A DNA stretch of 64,000 bases from Anaerolineales bacterium UBA6055 (GCA_002428985.1 DIYL01000002.1:372001-436000), one strand, 5' to 3'. Positions 33,985 through 43,707 are shown, counted from the first letter of the stretch. Made by a program: numbers and translations. Notes: generated by a model not told the origin, from the sequence alone.

Positions 33985-35520
33985 TTATTCGACATGGCAT
34001 CGATACTGCTCCGTGTCATTGGGTATATAATAGTCCAGTGTAGATGTTTGCCCATAAGTCAATTGACGACACAGACGATAATCATCCGCAATCCCTGCTA
34101 AAAAGTCTAGCTCTTCTGCAGACGGTTCGTAACGATGTGTCACCCAGACAGGTCTTCCACTCGTCGCATTAATAATATCCACAATATTGACTTCGCCAGC
34201 GCCGGAGAAACTATTCAATCGGATAAATGTAAACCCTGAGTTATCCATATAATATTGCTCGATACTCTTCTTACCTTGTTTGCTGGGTTGAATAGCTTCA
34301 TAGTCGTTCACTGTCATGACAAGAATATCATCAGACGACATATTGTCTTCAAGCGCAGGTAGCAGTGCATAATATTCAGGGTGATCTAGTGCACCCGCAA
34401 CACCTGTGTGGTGATAATAATCTGGTTGTGTTTGAAACCAAGTCCCTGCAATCACCCAAACAACTAGAAACACAGCCGTCACATACCGCCAACGCGGTAA
34501 AGACACCAAGCCAATTGCCCCAAAGATTATGAACGGGACAAGAAATATAATCACATATCGGATACGTTTGATGAACTCAAAATAGCCATTCATCATCAGC
34601 ACAACTCCGATAAATGCAATCACAAAAAACAACATATATCGACTATTCCGCTGATGCTTCAACACAGCAAATAAACCAGCACCCATCAGCGCATAGAATA
34701 AAATTGCCGTACCATTCCCCCAAAACATCGGGATAACTGTGACCAATTCGGCGTTATACATCAATATTGTATTATCTTGCGACAGCTTATCGACTGTGAT
34801 TTGTAACCCTGCGATTGCCGATGGCAACCACGGCAAGTAAATTATCCCCGCACTCACAACGGCAACCGATACCATTACCCACGTACGATTTTTTGGTGCG
34901 AACAATAAATGATATAAGCCAATCACCAGCAACAAGAAAATAGACGTATTATGCGTAAAAATTGCCCCAAATGTCGCAATCGTCAGTAGCGCAAGCATCG
35001 ATAATTTTGGCCGTGTCCGCCTACGGTGCAAGCGATGATACAACAACCAGACCGATGCATTCCAAAATAGTAAACTTGTATACTGACGAATTTCGTGTGT
35101 GTAGAAGATAAAAACCAGTGATGTGCCGAACAGCGCGAGTGTTACCAAACCAACTTGTCGCCCACCGATATCGGCAGCTAAACGATACACTATTGCTAAT
35201 GCCAGCATCCCCCATAGCAAAGGCAACACTCGCATAATAGATGCGGAAAACGAGGTAGCACGTCCCCATACATTGGCGGCAAAGTAAAACGTTGGTGGAT
35301 GTTGTGCACTATATGTACGCAGAGAATCAAAGGTTACAGCCAGTGGTACGCCGTTAGTATGATCTTCCAGTCCACCAACATGACCAAGTGTAGTGAGTTC
35401 GTCACGCCGGATACTATCACCCATAGCACCCTGTAGACCAAAAAAGAATGCAACAAGGAAGACCAATATACTAAGCCAGTAGCTGTATTGATACTTGGAT
35501 TTAGATTGAGAAACGTTCAA
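33985..35520 (-). CDS. GT39/ArnT-like membrane glycosyltransferase
   Basis: This 511-residue protein has around ten hydrophobic segments. After the first one comes the acidic loop SIRRDELTTLGHVGG. AQHPPTFYFAANVWGR follows, resembling the HPPL motif of dolichyl/undecaprenyl-phosphate mannosyl- and arabinosyltransferases. The C-terminal ~130 residues are a soluble external domain. It would transfer a sugar from a lipid carrier to an external acceptor. The start is a TTG; no nearby ATG exists before the first helix, so the start is uncertain. Confidence 0.78.
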   Translation of the reverse strand: MNVSQSKSKYQYSYWLSILVFLVAFFFGLQGAMGDSIRRDELTTLGHVGGLEDHTNGVPLAVTFDSLRTYSAQHPPTFYFAANVWGRATSFSASIMRVLPLLWGMLALAIVYRLAADIGGRQVGLVTLALFGTSLVFIFYTHEIRQYTSLLFWNASVWLLYHRLHRRRTRPKLSMLALLTIATFGAIFTHNTSIFLLLVIGLYHLLFAPKNRTWVMVSVAVVSAGIIYLPWLPSAIAGLQITVDKLSQDNTILMYNAELVTVIPMFWGNGTAILFYALMGAGLFAVLKHQRNSRYMLFFVIAFIGVVLMMNGYFEFIKRIRYVIIFLVPFIIFGAIGLVSLPRWRYVTAVFLVVWVIAGTWFQTQPDYYHHTGVAGALDHPEYYALLPALEDNMSSDDILVMTVNDYEAIQPSKQGKKSIEQYYMDNSGFTFIRLNSFSGAGEVNIVDIINATSGRPVWVTHRYEPSAEELDFLAGIADDYRLCRQLTYGQTSTLDYYIPNDTEQYRCHVE

Positions 35521-35634
35521 ATTTAGATGATCTCTACTTCTCTGCCAGAATCAATGGCATATCATACACGCTATCAATCAAATCTCGCTAGAGTCATACC
35601 CAAATCCACAAAATCATATCGCGTAATATCACAT

Positions 35635-35659
35635 TAATCATCATATCTTAGGATGATTA
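35635..35659. repeat. Inverted repeat in the GT39/cdsA divergent region
   Basis: TAATCATC and GATGATTA form an 8-bp inverted repeat with a 9-base spacer. The 282-bp region between the two divergent genes holds no other feature I can support; a TTGACA at 35734-35739 lacks a well-spaced -10 box. Confidence 0.35.
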
Positions 35660-35802
35660 TCACATCTATCGTATTCGTACTGTGTTTAAATGTTTAAGCA
35701 TATGTAATCTATGCACAAGACAATGTTAAAAACTTGACAAATAATGCTAAAATATAAGTAACATCAGATTAAGCTAAGATTAAAAGTTGATGGTGGCAAA
35801 CC

Positions 35803-36654
35803 ATGAGCGAAAGTACATTTACCAACCCTAAGGATATGACTAATTTTCAACTCCGACTATTAACCGCTGTCATCCTAATGCCAATCGCATTGATAGCATC
35901 AGTTGTCGGTGAGGTTTTATTTCTAATAGCCCTGCTCCCTGTAATGTGTGTAGGAATGTTGGAATTTTATGTCATGGAAAAAGATACGACGATGCAAGGG
36001 AGTTCACTCACAGGCATTCCCACTGGCATTCTGGTCGTCATCGCATTCTACTTGCATATTGATTGGTTATGGCAAATTGCTGTACTTGCCTGCGTTGTGC
36101 TAACGATCTGCCTTGAATTTTCACGTCAACCAAAGAAATACCGCCGCGCCTTAGCTCAGGTCGGTGTGACCATGTGTGGTTTAATCTATATTGCATTTCC
36201 GACAGCGTTTCTTGTTTCGATTCGCAACATCCCCTCAGACGGATTAATCTGGTTAATGGTCGTATTCGCAATTACATGGGGAACCGATACCTTTGCTTAT
36301 GTTTGCGGGCGACTATTTGGCAAAACTAAACTCGCCCCAATTATTTCGCCCAATAAAACAGTCGAAGGTGCGATTGGCGGTATCATGGGTGCATGGATTC
36401 CCGCAGTTGTGATCTTATTGATAACCGGTAAATTTAGCCTCATTTTTGTTCCAATGATTATGATTGGTCCATTTTTAGCAGTCAGTGGTGACCTATTCGA
36501 ATCTGCACTCAAACGGTTCTTCAAGGTAAAAGATAGCTATGTCGAGGGCTTCAATATCTTCCCCGGACATGGCGGTGTACTCGATCGTATTGACGCACTC
36601 GTTTGGGTTGCAACATGGGTATTTCTCTATCTCTATCTCATCGGTATTGTCTAG
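35803..36654 (+). CDS. cdsA: Phosphatidate cytidylyltransferase
   Basis: This 283-residue membrane enzyme makes CDP-diacylglycerol for phospholipid synthesis. About seven hydrophobic segments precede the C-terminal signature: GDLFESALKRFFKVKD, then FPGHGGVLDRIDALVW. The spacing between KD and PGHGG is a little longer than the common form (SYVEGFNI lies between). It is normally found next to uppS and frr, but here they lie 8 kb away in the other direction. Confidence 0.93.
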   Translation: MSESTFTNPKDMTNFQLRLLTAVILMPIALIASVVGEVLFLIALLPVMCVGMLEFYVMEKDTTMQGSSLTGIPTGILVVIAFYLHIDWLWQIAVLACVVLTICLEFSRQPKKYRRALAQVGVTMCGLIYIAFPTAFLVSIRNIPSDGLIWLMVVFAITWGTDTFAYVCGRLFGKTKLAPIISPNKTVEGAIGGIMGAWIPAVVILLITGKFSLIFVPMIMIGPFLAVSGDLFESALKRFFKVKDSYVEGFNIFPGHGGVLDRIDALVWVATWVFLYLYLIGIV

Positions 36655-36728
36655 ACTGTTTATTGCAACCTCCACATTGAAAGTTATAATGGGCAAAATT
36701 TGTTAATCATATTGAGAGTGATTGCCCT

Positions 36729-37175
36729 ATGCCTAGCTTCGAAAATCAAGTCTTAATCGACCGATCTGTATTTGATGTCTTTAAATATGTTGGTGACTTC
36801 GCCAACGATAGTAACTGGCGCAATGTTGAACGTATCGGTATTACCAGTGGTGACCCAATCCGACCGGGTTCGATGGTTGCTATGACCCGTCGTGTTGCAG
36901 GTTTTAAGGGATTTGTTAACGCTGACGTTGTCGAATATGAACGCAACAAGAAGATCGAACTTAAAGGATCTTTTTGGGGATTTCCATTTACACAAACCCT
37001 TCTGTTCGAAAATCGTAGCCAACAAACCAACATCAAAGAAACCATTGAAATTAGTACCCGCTGGATGATTTGGTTCAATGTATTTTTCAGCATTACCCTG
37101 CGCGGCGCATTCGGAAAAGAGTTACAAAACCTTAAGCAATTACTTGATGGACATGGGGATCGCAAGAAACTTTAA
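36729..37175 (+). CDS. SRPBCC (START-like) family protein
   Basis: This 148-residue protein follows the SRPBCC fold pattern: an N-terminal strand ENQVLIDRSVFDVFKYVGDF, then NWRNVERIGI, a run of beta strands, and a long C-terminal helix from about residue 118. Members bind hydrophobic ligands or act as polyketide cyclase-like enzymes. It starts 75 bp after cdsA on the same strand. No catalytic residues can be assigned. Confidence 0.75.
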   Translation: MPSFENQVLIDRSVFDVFKYVGDFANDSNWRNVERIGITSGDPIRPGSMVAMTRRVAGFKGFVNADVVEYERNKKIELKGSFWGFPFTQTLLFENRSQQTNIKETIEISTRWMIWFNVFFSITLRGAFGKELQNLKQLLDGHGDRKKL

Positions 37176-37265
37176 ATCCTAACTTCGACGCAACTATTTG
37201 TAACACTATAATTTCTTGTTATAGTTAAAAGATCATACGTATCCAACGAATTTATTTTAACCATT

Positions 37266-38219
37266 ATGACTGAATCCAACCAACCCATCAAATGCCGTAA
37301 TTGTGGGCATGATAATCTGCCAACAGCCAAGAATTGTCTTGTGTGTGATACACCCTTAACACTCACGTCGAGATTTCAACGCAAAGTTGTCATGCCAACG
37401 GGACTCCTCCCACCAACAGAGGAAGAATTAGAGCAACAACGACTCGAAGATGAGCGCCGCCGTGCCGAAGCAGCCGAACAAAAACGTAAAACACAAGAAG
37501 CAGAAGCCATTGCACAAGAAAAAGAAGCTGTTACCAATGCCCATAAAACAAGCCACAAATGTCCCGACTGTGGTTATAACAATCGCATTGGGGACTTTTT
37601 CTGTTTAGAATGTGGTGCGAACCTCTCGCCGGCACCGACGAGGGAATCGCCAGCTGACATCACACAACAGATGAAAGCGCTAAAAATTGAAGACATTCAA
37701 GCTGAGGTAGAAAAAACGCGCCAACCCGAGGTAGAACAGCTACCCGCACCAGCAGTCAACGCAGTGCCAACACCGCAAAAACCAGAATTGCAAACACTTG
37801 AAGACGGCGAAATCCCTGATGGATGTTTCCAATTCACTGGCGAGATGGTTTTGCGTTTGACTGAACTGAATAGTGGTCAATATATTGAAGTTATACCAAA
37901 TCCTAAAAAACCACTACTCATCGGACGTAGCCACAAAAGCCTCCCAATGCAACCCGATGTTGATTTAACACCATTTTTGCAAGAACAACACGGAGTTAGT
38001 CGTCGACACGCGCTCATTCGCCTCAGAGATATGCGCTTAGAACTTCAAGACCTCAACAGTACCAATGGTACAGGTATCAATGGTTTCCGGTTCCATGAGA
38101 AAGAAGTCCATGAAGTACGCAGTGGTGATGTTATTACACTTGGACGTGTCAGCCTTTCGATAAAATTTATGCACCTATCGAATGATGCGCTCGGCAACGT
38201 GACCGACAAATTAGGGTAA
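37266..38219 (+). CDS. Zinc-ribbon/FHA domain protein
   Basis: This is a 317-residue protein. A first zinc ribbon (CRNCGH ... CLVC, about residues 10-27) is followed by a charged helical, probably coiled-coil stretch (about 55-95). A second ribbon CPDCGYNN ... CLECGANL (about 99-118) and a Pro/Gln-rich linker come next. A C-terminal FHA domain has LIGRSH, GVSRRHALI and NSTNGTGING. FHA domains bind phosphothreonine, so this is a likely reader of the Ser/Thr kinases encoded in this window. Confidence 0.88.
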   Translation: MTESNQPIKCRNCGHDNLPTAKNCLVCDTPLTLTSRFQRKVVMPTGLLPPTEEELEQQRLEDERRRAEAAEQKRKTQEAEAIAQEKEAVTNAHKTSHKCPDCGYNNRIGDFFCLECGANLSPAPTRESPADITQQMKALKIEDIQAEVEKTRQPEVEQLPAPAVNAVPTPQKPELQTLEDGEIPDGCFQFTGEMVLRLTELNSGQYIEVIPNPKKPLLIGRSHKSLPMQPDVDLTPFLQEQHGVSRRHALIRLRDMRLELQDLNSTNGTGINGFRFHEKEVHEVRSGDVITLGRVSLSIKFMHLSNDALGNVTDKLG

Positions 38220-38257
38220 TTAGAGATGATCAGTTTGGCAAACGAGCGAACCAATAT

Positions 38258-38818
38258 ATGAGTGCTGCAGACCGTATACGCTGGGATAAAGTCTATAAGC
38301 AACGGGCACGGGATCCTTATCCAGATCCAAACCCAATGTTATTACAATTTTCCCCACCTGTTCAATCCGATCAAGGGCGCACTGCCCTTGATCTCGCAGG
38401 TGGACTTGGCCAAAACGCGTTGTGGCTAGCACAAGAAGGATACAGCGTTGATTTGATGGACATCAGTCGCATCGCCTTGAATCGTGCTCGCACCGAAATG
38501 ACAGTTCGCAACCTGCGCAATATTAATCTACTCCAGGTTGATGTTGATGACATCGAACTAAAATCCGGTGCATATGACCTAGTGACCGTCACCCATTATA
38601 TGGTGCGTGACCTATTCCCACCGATTAAAGAATCAGTGCGATCAGGCGGACGAGTGATCTATGACACGTACAACATCCGCTACTTAGACCTCGTACCAGA
38701 ATTTAACACATCATTCCTCTTGAGTATTGGCGAATTAAAAAGTTACTTTAACGATTGGCAAATTATCCATGAGGAAGAAGAGGACCATAATTCACGCATC
38801 GTCGCGGTGAAACCCTAA
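38258..38818 (+). CDS. Class I SAM-dependent methyltransferase (TehB-like)
   Basis: This 186-residue methyltransferase has motif I ALDLAGGLGQNAL (about 43-55), VDLMDIS and a late strand GGRVIYDTYN. It begins with RIRWDKVYKQR, as in TehB/thiopurine-type methyltransferases. It lies 38 bp after the FHA gene, in the same direction, and its stop overlaps the convergent small gene. Substrate unknown. Confidence 0.83.
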   Translation: MSAADRIRWDKVYKQRARDPYPDPNPMLLQFSPPVQSDQGRTALDLAGGLGQNALWLAQEGYSVDLMDISRIALNRARTEMTVRNLRNINLLQVDVDDIELKSGAYDLVTVTHYMVRDLFPPIKESVRSGGRVIYDTYNIRYLDLVPEFNTSFLLSIGELKSYFNDWQIIHEEEEDHNSRIVAVKP

Positions 38819-38988
38819 GCAAAAAATCCGACAATTATCGATACCAACATCCGCCAACGACGTGGCCGTTTCTTTTTAGTTGATAATTCGGCTTGTTCGA
38901 TCCAATACTGTTGCTCTAATTTGCGCGCCAGCTCATCCTCGCGATGGTGCTTTTCAATTTCATAATACGTTGAATAGTGGTGGTGCAT
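38815..38988 (-). CDS. Small His-rich tail-anchored protein
   Basis: This 57-residue ORF begins MHHHYSTYYEIEKHH, with AGGGA at seven bases, which favours this ATG over one 36 bases upstream. A charged helix (REDELARKLEQQYW) and a basic stretch (KKKRPRRWR) are followed by a short C-terminal hydrophobic tail. The order suggests a tail-anchored membrane protein facing the cytoplasm. I do not recognise a family. Its overlap with the neighbouring stop codon, and the good ribosome site, make it likely to be real. Confidence 0.55.
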   Translation of the reverse strand: MHHHYSTYYEIEKHHREDELARKLEQQYWIEQAELSTKKKRPRRWRMLVSIIVGFFA

Positions 38989-39119
38989 GTGGTGTCCCTT
39001 TCTACAAACGAGACTGAGTTCCATCGGGTGCGTTATTCTCTGTATCTGTATCAGAAGATGTGATGTCCCTCAGCCTCAACTTATCTCCACCTTACACGCC
39101 CATGCCTCAGCCGTGAATC

Positions 39120-39139
39120 AATTTAGTAAAAACTAAATT
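39120..39139. promoter_or_regulatory. Candidate operator of the ArsR-like regulator
   Basis: AATTTAGT and ACTAAATT form a perfect 8-bp inverted repeat with a 4-base AAAA spacer, 56 bp before the regulator's ATG. The shape suits a winged-helix dimer and autoregulation. Confidence 0.5.
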
Positions 39140-39195
39140 ACTCGCGTTACAGCAGTATATTATCTATAGTAAAGTCATCTGATATCGAGTAGCGG

Positions 39196-40212
39196 ATGAG
39201 CAACATGATCTCAATTAATGTCACTCCGACAGATATTTTACGGATGCGTTTTGCATTTAGCCCAATGATGGAAGCGGTGATCAGTTTTCATATGCTGATA
39301 CATAAAGCCAAACCACCGCCAGCACAATATATACAATGGGTAGAGGAAGCCGAGCGCGCACTCTACAATCTTGAATTACCCTATATGCGGACATTAATCG
39401 GTAATTATTCTTATATTCCCAGTTTTCTGACACCCACGCCGACAGCTCCTGTCATGGATTTTGAAGAAGATATCAAACGTTTACAAGCGACACCACACGA
39501 GATTATCGTTGAAAAAATTCAGTTTATGACAGAATTTGTAGGGGAGCGTGAAGATTTAAGCATAGCGATGGCAGACCCAGAGCGAACGATTCGGCATCTT
39601 GTTGATGAACTCCGTCTCTATTGGGAACGTACGCTGGCACACCATTGGTCACGGATGATCGCCATTCTAGAAAATGACATCTTATATCGTGCACGAGAAC
39701 AAGCCTTATTTGGTGCATCGGACATGTTGAATGCCATTCATCCGATGATTGGGTATGAAGATGGCTCACTCGTTATCCGTAAAAAGTGGCATATGCATAA
39801 AGAAATACCCGACCAAACAGGTCATCACTACGATATCGCCGGACGTGGTTTACAGCTTGTCCCCGCCATCTTCTCATACCCTAAGATGTACTGGCAATTC
39901 GGCGAGACATACGACCCAATGTTTATCTATGGCACACGTGGTACAGGATTATGGCATTATGCCGAACCGGAAGACCCTGAAGAAGCCTTAAAAGTTGTAT
40001 TTGGGATGGGACGTTCACGCGTTTTATATGCGCTCACCACCCCAAGGAGTACCGGAGAATTAGCACATCTATTGCAGATCACATCCGGCGCAGTATCACA
40101 ACATTTGAATAAACTGAGTCAAGCAGGGCTTGTTGAATCGTCACGGAGTGGCAAACGTGTATTTTATCGTCTATCACATCGCGGACAGGCACTCATTGAC
40201 CTATTCAGCTAA
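39196..40212 (+). CDS. ArsR-like winged-helix regulator with long N-terminal domain
   Basis: This is a 338-residue protein. The last ~80 residues form an ArsR-type winged helix: SRVLYALTTPRSTGELAHLL, then TSGAVSQHLNKLSQAGLVES and GKRVFYRLSHRGQ. The first ~250 residues are a helical domain of the type often listed as DUF5937, with no metal-binding Cys. It probably senses an unknown ligand. A palindrome 56 bp upstream is a candidate autoregulatory site. Its stop overlaps that of the convergent DUF2000 gene. Confidence 0.85.
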   Translation: MSNMISINVTPTDILRMRFAFSPMMEAVISFHMLIHKAKPPPAQYIQWVEEAERALYNLELPYMRTLIGNYSYIPSFLTPTPTAPVMDFEEDIKRLQATPHEIIVEKIQFMTEFVGEREDLSIAMADPERTIRHLVDELRLYWERTLAHHWSRMIAILENDILYRAREQALFGASDMLNAIHPMIGYEDGSLVIRKKWHMHKEIPDQTGHHYDIAGRGLQLVPAIFSYPKMYWQFGETYDPMFIYGTRGTGLWHYAEPEDPEEALKVVFGMGRSRVLYALTTPRSTGELAHLLQITSGAVSQHLNKLSQAGLVESSRSGKRVFYRLSHRGQALIDLFS

Positions 40213-40625
40213 CTATGTAATTTTAAGCCTTTTGTGACTTTATCAACCGTCTTTTTCATATCACGCAAAGCAATCCCGACAAGGTCAATTTGATCGGCGG
40301 TTTTGTCCGCCACAGCAGCACGATTATCTATATCATTGCCCGTCACGAATAAATCGGATGTGAATATCGCTAAATTGACATCACGCGTCATCGCTCGTTG
40401 ATAAGCTTTACGGATGCCATTCGTATCGGCTTGGAATACCATAATTGGTTGAACGATCATCGGCAAATATTGGTTACCCGATGCATCCATATAATTTTCA
40501 CCGACAATATTCGGGTTATGCCCTGCCAATCCACCAACTAAAAACGCCGTCACATTCAGTTTTTGCCAGACTGCCAAATCGTCACGGATAATAACAGCAA
40601 CTTTCGTATCAAACGTCATACTCAT
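40209..40625 (-). CDS. DUF2000 family protein
   Basis: This 138-residue protein matches the DUF2000 pattern: TKVAVIIRDDLAVWQKLNVTAFL near the start, YLPMIVQPIMVF in the middle and DLVGIALR near the end. No function is established for the family. AGAGG lies ten bases before the ATG. It is followed upstream by an AraC regulator on the same strand, 56 bp away, so the two may be cotranscribed. Confidence 0.8.
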   Translation of the reverse strand: MSMTFDTKVAVIIRDDLAVWQKLNVTAFLVGGLAGHNPNIVGENYMDASGNQYLPMIVQPIMVFQADTNGIRKAYQRAMTRDVNLAIFTSDLFVTGNDIDNRAAVADKTADQIDLVGIALRDMKKTVDKVTKGLKLHS

Positions 40626-40681
40626 GATTCAATATCCTCTCTAAAATTTTGGATATTGTGCCGAGCAATGACCGAAGCGTC

Positions 40682-41518
40682 TTATACAATCTTGCTCACT
40701 TTGATATATTCGCCGGGAGTCGTCCCAATAATTTGCTTAAATGTCCGCGTGAGGTGGCTTTGACTAGAAAAGCCTGTCAGATAAGCTACATCGGCAATGC
40801 TGTGATCTTGACTTAACAAGTGCTCAGCATGACGAACACGAACATTTTCGAGGTACTTATGCGGGGGCATGCCGACATGTTTGCGGAATAAACGCGCCAG
40901 ATGAAACGGGCTAATATGCACTAGATGCGATAGATCATCCAGTGAAATATTGGATGCGTAATTTGCCTCGATATAATCACGGCACGTAGCAACCGCATGA
41001 TGTGCAGTCTGATAGACATGGAGTTGATAGCGTTGTGTACCATAGCGCCGAACCAATTCAACGAGAAATTGTGTCATCAAATCTTCGATTTTTAGCGTTG
41101 AATCGGTATCCTCGCTGATGCGATGAATCTGTTTAATCCACTGATGAAGTTGCGGATCATGGGTAATCCCACCATTGAAGACAGGCAAACCAGTGTTTCC
41201 ATTAGTAAACTCGCGTGTAATCGACTCCATCAATCCACGGGTCGGGTACAAAGCACGATACACAAACCCATCAGCAATCGCTGCCTCTCCTGTATGGAGT
41301 TCTTCGGGATTAATCAGAATTAGCTTGCCTGGCTCTGTCATCAATTGCTTATGCCCATAATCAAATGTCTGCAAGCCAGCTTCTAAAAACCCCAATACAT
41401 AATAATCATGGGCATGTGGCTTGAAGCTATGTTGTACATAACGCGCCCGCATAAACCGTAAGTTGTGGAATTGGGGCAACGCCCACGTAACGCCTTTGTC
41501 GATGGGTTGGTTGGTCAT
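40682..41518 (-). CDS. AraC-family transcriptional regulator
   Basis: This 278-residue regulator has an N-terminal cupin-like ligand domain (HAHDYYVLGFLEAGLQTF ... GKLILINPEELHTGE). A C-terminal double helix-turn-helix follows: ISLDDLSHLVHISPFHLARL, then FRKHVGMPPHKYL and SIADVAYLTGFSSQSHLTRT. It likely activates the downstream DUF2000 gene. Inducer unknown. Confidence 0.9.
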   Translation of the reverse strand: MTNQPIDKGVTWALPQFHNLRFMRARYVQHSFKPHAHDYYVLGFLEAGLQTFDYGHKQLMTEPGKLILINPEELHTGEAAIADGFVYRALYPTRGLMESITREFTNGNTGLPVFNGGITHDPQLHQWIKQIHRISEDTDSTLKIEDLMTQFLVELVRRYGTQRYQLHVYQTAHHAVATCRDYIEANYASNISLDDLSHLVHISPFHLARLFRKHVGMPPHKYLENVRVRHAEHLLSQDHSIADVAYLTGFSSQSHLTRTFKQIIGTTPGEYIKVSKIV

Positions 41519-41579
41519 AGGATACAGCTTGGGTGAATTAAACCATAGTCGTATCCTATCATTTTCAGATTATGCTTGT

Positions 41580-43085
41580 CTACTTAAATTGGAATGAAGG
41601 CGATGCCATCAGCAATGCGACACCAGCCTGCGCTTGCTGTTCAGTCGGATAGTTTCCAATGAAACTTGATACGATTTCCAATGCCTCATTGCTTAAATCA
41701 TGCCCAAGAAGATAGTGTGCAACATATTGAATTGTGGCATTATCATCACCCGAAACACCAGCATCACGCACTATTTCTTCAAGACGCGACAAATTTGGTT
41801 CCCCTGCCCGCGATTCCGTCATAGTCGCAACCGTCATATTCCAGCGTGGCAGTAAGTTATTCATCCAATAATTACCAACATCGGGATACCCATTTGGTGC
41901 AGGCCACAAATATGGCATCTGTCCCATCGCTTCGAGTGCGTCGCGCATCAATCGACGGAAACCGCGTTGTGCTTTCTCTTGATAATCGACTGCCCGTAAC
42001 AAACTCATAGTATATTCAAATGGACGCTTAAACTTCGGCGGAGCAACCCAAAATTCTTCCGAATTTAATAAGGTTCGCATCATCCGTTTGATGTCACCAT
42101 CGGTCTGTAAATAGGTTTGTGTCAGGGTATCCACAATTGAATCAGGTGGAAAATCAGAAATAAATCGGCGCGCAAGTTTTGTGCTAATAAAACGTGCAGT
42201 GGCTGGATGTTCAGCTAACAGGTCTAAGATAGCATCTCCATCAGCCTTACCATTGCCAGCAGGTAAATTGTGGCCGAGAAGCATCTTTTCTGTTTGATCA
42301 TGCATTGCAGGACGGAAGATAAATTCACCAGGTTCACCCCGTTGGATAACACTCCCTCGCGGACGATTAATTGACCAACCTGTAAATGCTCTGGCAACCG
42401 CTTTGACATCATCCTCGGTATACCCACCATCAACACCTAATGTATGTAATTCCAGTAGTTCGCGGGCATAATTTTCGTTCGGATGAGACTTTTCACTCTG
42501 CGCATTATCGAGATACACCAGCATTGCTGGACTATGCGCTGATGTCCGCAACATATTCGGGAAAGTATCTAATGCATGCGCACGGATGACCATGCGTTCA
42601 TCAACCGGCTTAAAGAACCCCGACGGATTCTTACCAACATAAATATGAAAATGATCGCTCCAAAAGTCCGCCATGCGCTCAAATAATTGTCGATTGGCAT
42701 AGCGCGACCTTAAAATTTTCACACTTACAAGTTGGAGCAGAATAGGTCCTAACCCCATACCCTGATATTGTTCAACAATTTCGGCAGTGCTTAAATACGT
42801 TGTATCATACTCGGCGACACGGTTATCAATGTCGCTGTCATCAATTGCGTCAGGGTTGAGCTGTTCCTCAATAAATGCATTAATCCCAATAGATTTAACG
42901 TGGTCGTACAAATCAGGAGTCGCGCCATAGGTAATTCGATTGAGGATATGGTTAATCGGGTCACGATTTGCTGGTGCAAAACTACTGGATGGCGCTTGCC
43001 CCAATACAGTTGCTATCGAGGTTGCATTGAGTGCCAAGCCCGCTGAGGTCAGCCCTAGCGCCTTGAGAAAATCTCGTCTATTCAT
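41580..43085 (-). CDS. Tat-exported DUF1800 family protein
   Basis: This 501-residue protein starts with a twin-arginine signal, MNRRDFLKALGLTSAGLALN, so it is exported folded. The body has the DUF1800 features HILNRITYGATPDLYD, NENYARELLELHTLGVDGGY and ARAFTGWSINRP. DUF1800 genes are usually paired with a DUF1501 gene, which is absent here. The ATG at 43085 follows a GTG; AGGA at nine bases favours the ATG. Function of the family is not known. Confidence 0.88.
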   Translation of the reverse strand: MNRRDFLKALGLTSAGLALNATSIATVLGQAPSSSFAPANRDPINHILNRITYGATPDLYDHVKSIGINAFIEEQLNPDAIDDSDIDNRVAEYDTTYLSTAEIVEQYQGMGLGPILLQLVSVKILRSRYANRQLFERMADFWSDHFHIYVGKNPSGFFKPVDERMVIRAHALDTFPNMLRTSAHSPAMLVYLDNAQSEKSHPNENYARELLELHTLGVDGGYTEDDVKAVARAFTGWSINRPRGSVIQRGEPGEFIFRPAMHDQTEKMLLGHNLPAGNGKADGDAILDLLAEHPATARFISTKLARRFISDFPPDSIVDTLTQTYLQTDGDIKRMMRTLLNSEEFWVAPPKFKRPFEYTMSLLRAVDYQEKAQRGFRRLMRDALEAMGQMPYLWPAPNGYPDVGNYWMNNLLPRWNMTVATMTESRAGEPNLSRLEEIVRDAGVSGDDNATIQYVAHYLLGHDLSNEALEIVSSFIGNYPTEQQAQAGVALLMASPSFQFK

Positions 43086-43230
43086 CACACATATTCCTGT
43101 CTATCCTATAAGATAAACTCTAAGAACAATGCGCTATCAAAGTGTTGGCAAAATGTAAAACAAGTGCAAAGTGGATAAGACATCTACGCAATATTGTCGC
43201 AGATTTCTGCCCTATCCATTCAAAGTAAGC

Positions 43231-43605
43231 TTAGGCAGTGGCTGAATGCAGGAGAAGACGTTCGACAAAATCAACAATATCCGACGGGCTGACGGGCTTT
43301 TGCAAGACGAGGTCCGCTTGTTTAGCCACTTCACTATGTTCAATATTGTGATTCCCTGTAATAACGATGACACGTATATCACGGGTTTCTGGAGATTGAC
43401 GTAGACGATAAAGTACCTCAAGACCGGACATATAAGGCAAGTCAATATCTAGTAGAATCAAATTAGGTTGTTGTGTTTGGGCTAATTCTAAGCCATCAGG
43501 ACCTGTTTCTGCAGTAATGATATTGTAATCAAATCGACCGAGCATATCGCAATACATTTTGCGTAATAACTCAAAATCTTCAATGACAAGGATTTTGTGT
43601 GCCAT
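43231..43605 (-). CDS. Stand-alone receiver domain protein
   Basis: This 124-residue receiver has Glu9/Asp10 (VIEDF), acceptor Asp53 (LILLDIDLPYMSG), Thr in VITGNHN and Lys in LQKPVS. No output domain is present. It lies 102 bp downstream of the large membrane histidine kinase gene on the same strand and is a reasonable phosphotransfer partner for it. Confidence 0.9.
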   Translation of the reverse strand: MAHKILVIEDFELLRKMYCDMLGRFDYNIITAETGPDGLELAQTQQPNLILLDIDLPYMSGLEVLYRLRQSPETRDIRVIVITGNHNIEHSEVAKQADLVLQKPVSPSDIVDFVERLLLHSATA

Positions 43606-43654
43606 ACGTTTCTCTTTCGTAATGTTGATTCATATTCATTGTACACATAACACC

Positions 43655-43684
43655 CAAACATTACAATTAAGACTCAAACATTAC
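43655..43684. repeat. Two direct 10-bp repeats upstream of a receiver gene
   Basis: CAAACATTAC occurs at 43655-43664 and 43675-43684, exactly 20 bp apart, on one face of the helix. They lie 50-80 bp before the receiver gene start. Possible activator sites; no regulator is known. Confidence 0.35.
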
Positions 43685-43707
43685 TCACCTAAGTTAGTAC
43701 ATTTTGC

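Noticed and set aside
35734..35739. TTGACA as a -35 box for cdsA
   Set aside because: The nearest TATAAG is only 13 bp away, too close for a standard promoter.
36746..37165. 139-codon minus-strand open frame opposite the SRPBCC gene
   Set aside because: Mirror frame of a clear SRPBCC protein; low-complexity and without a start signal.
41580..43085. DUF1800 gene as half of a DUF1800-DUF1501 pair
   Set aside because: No DUF1501 gene lies on either side; the neighbours are an AraC regulator and a receiver.
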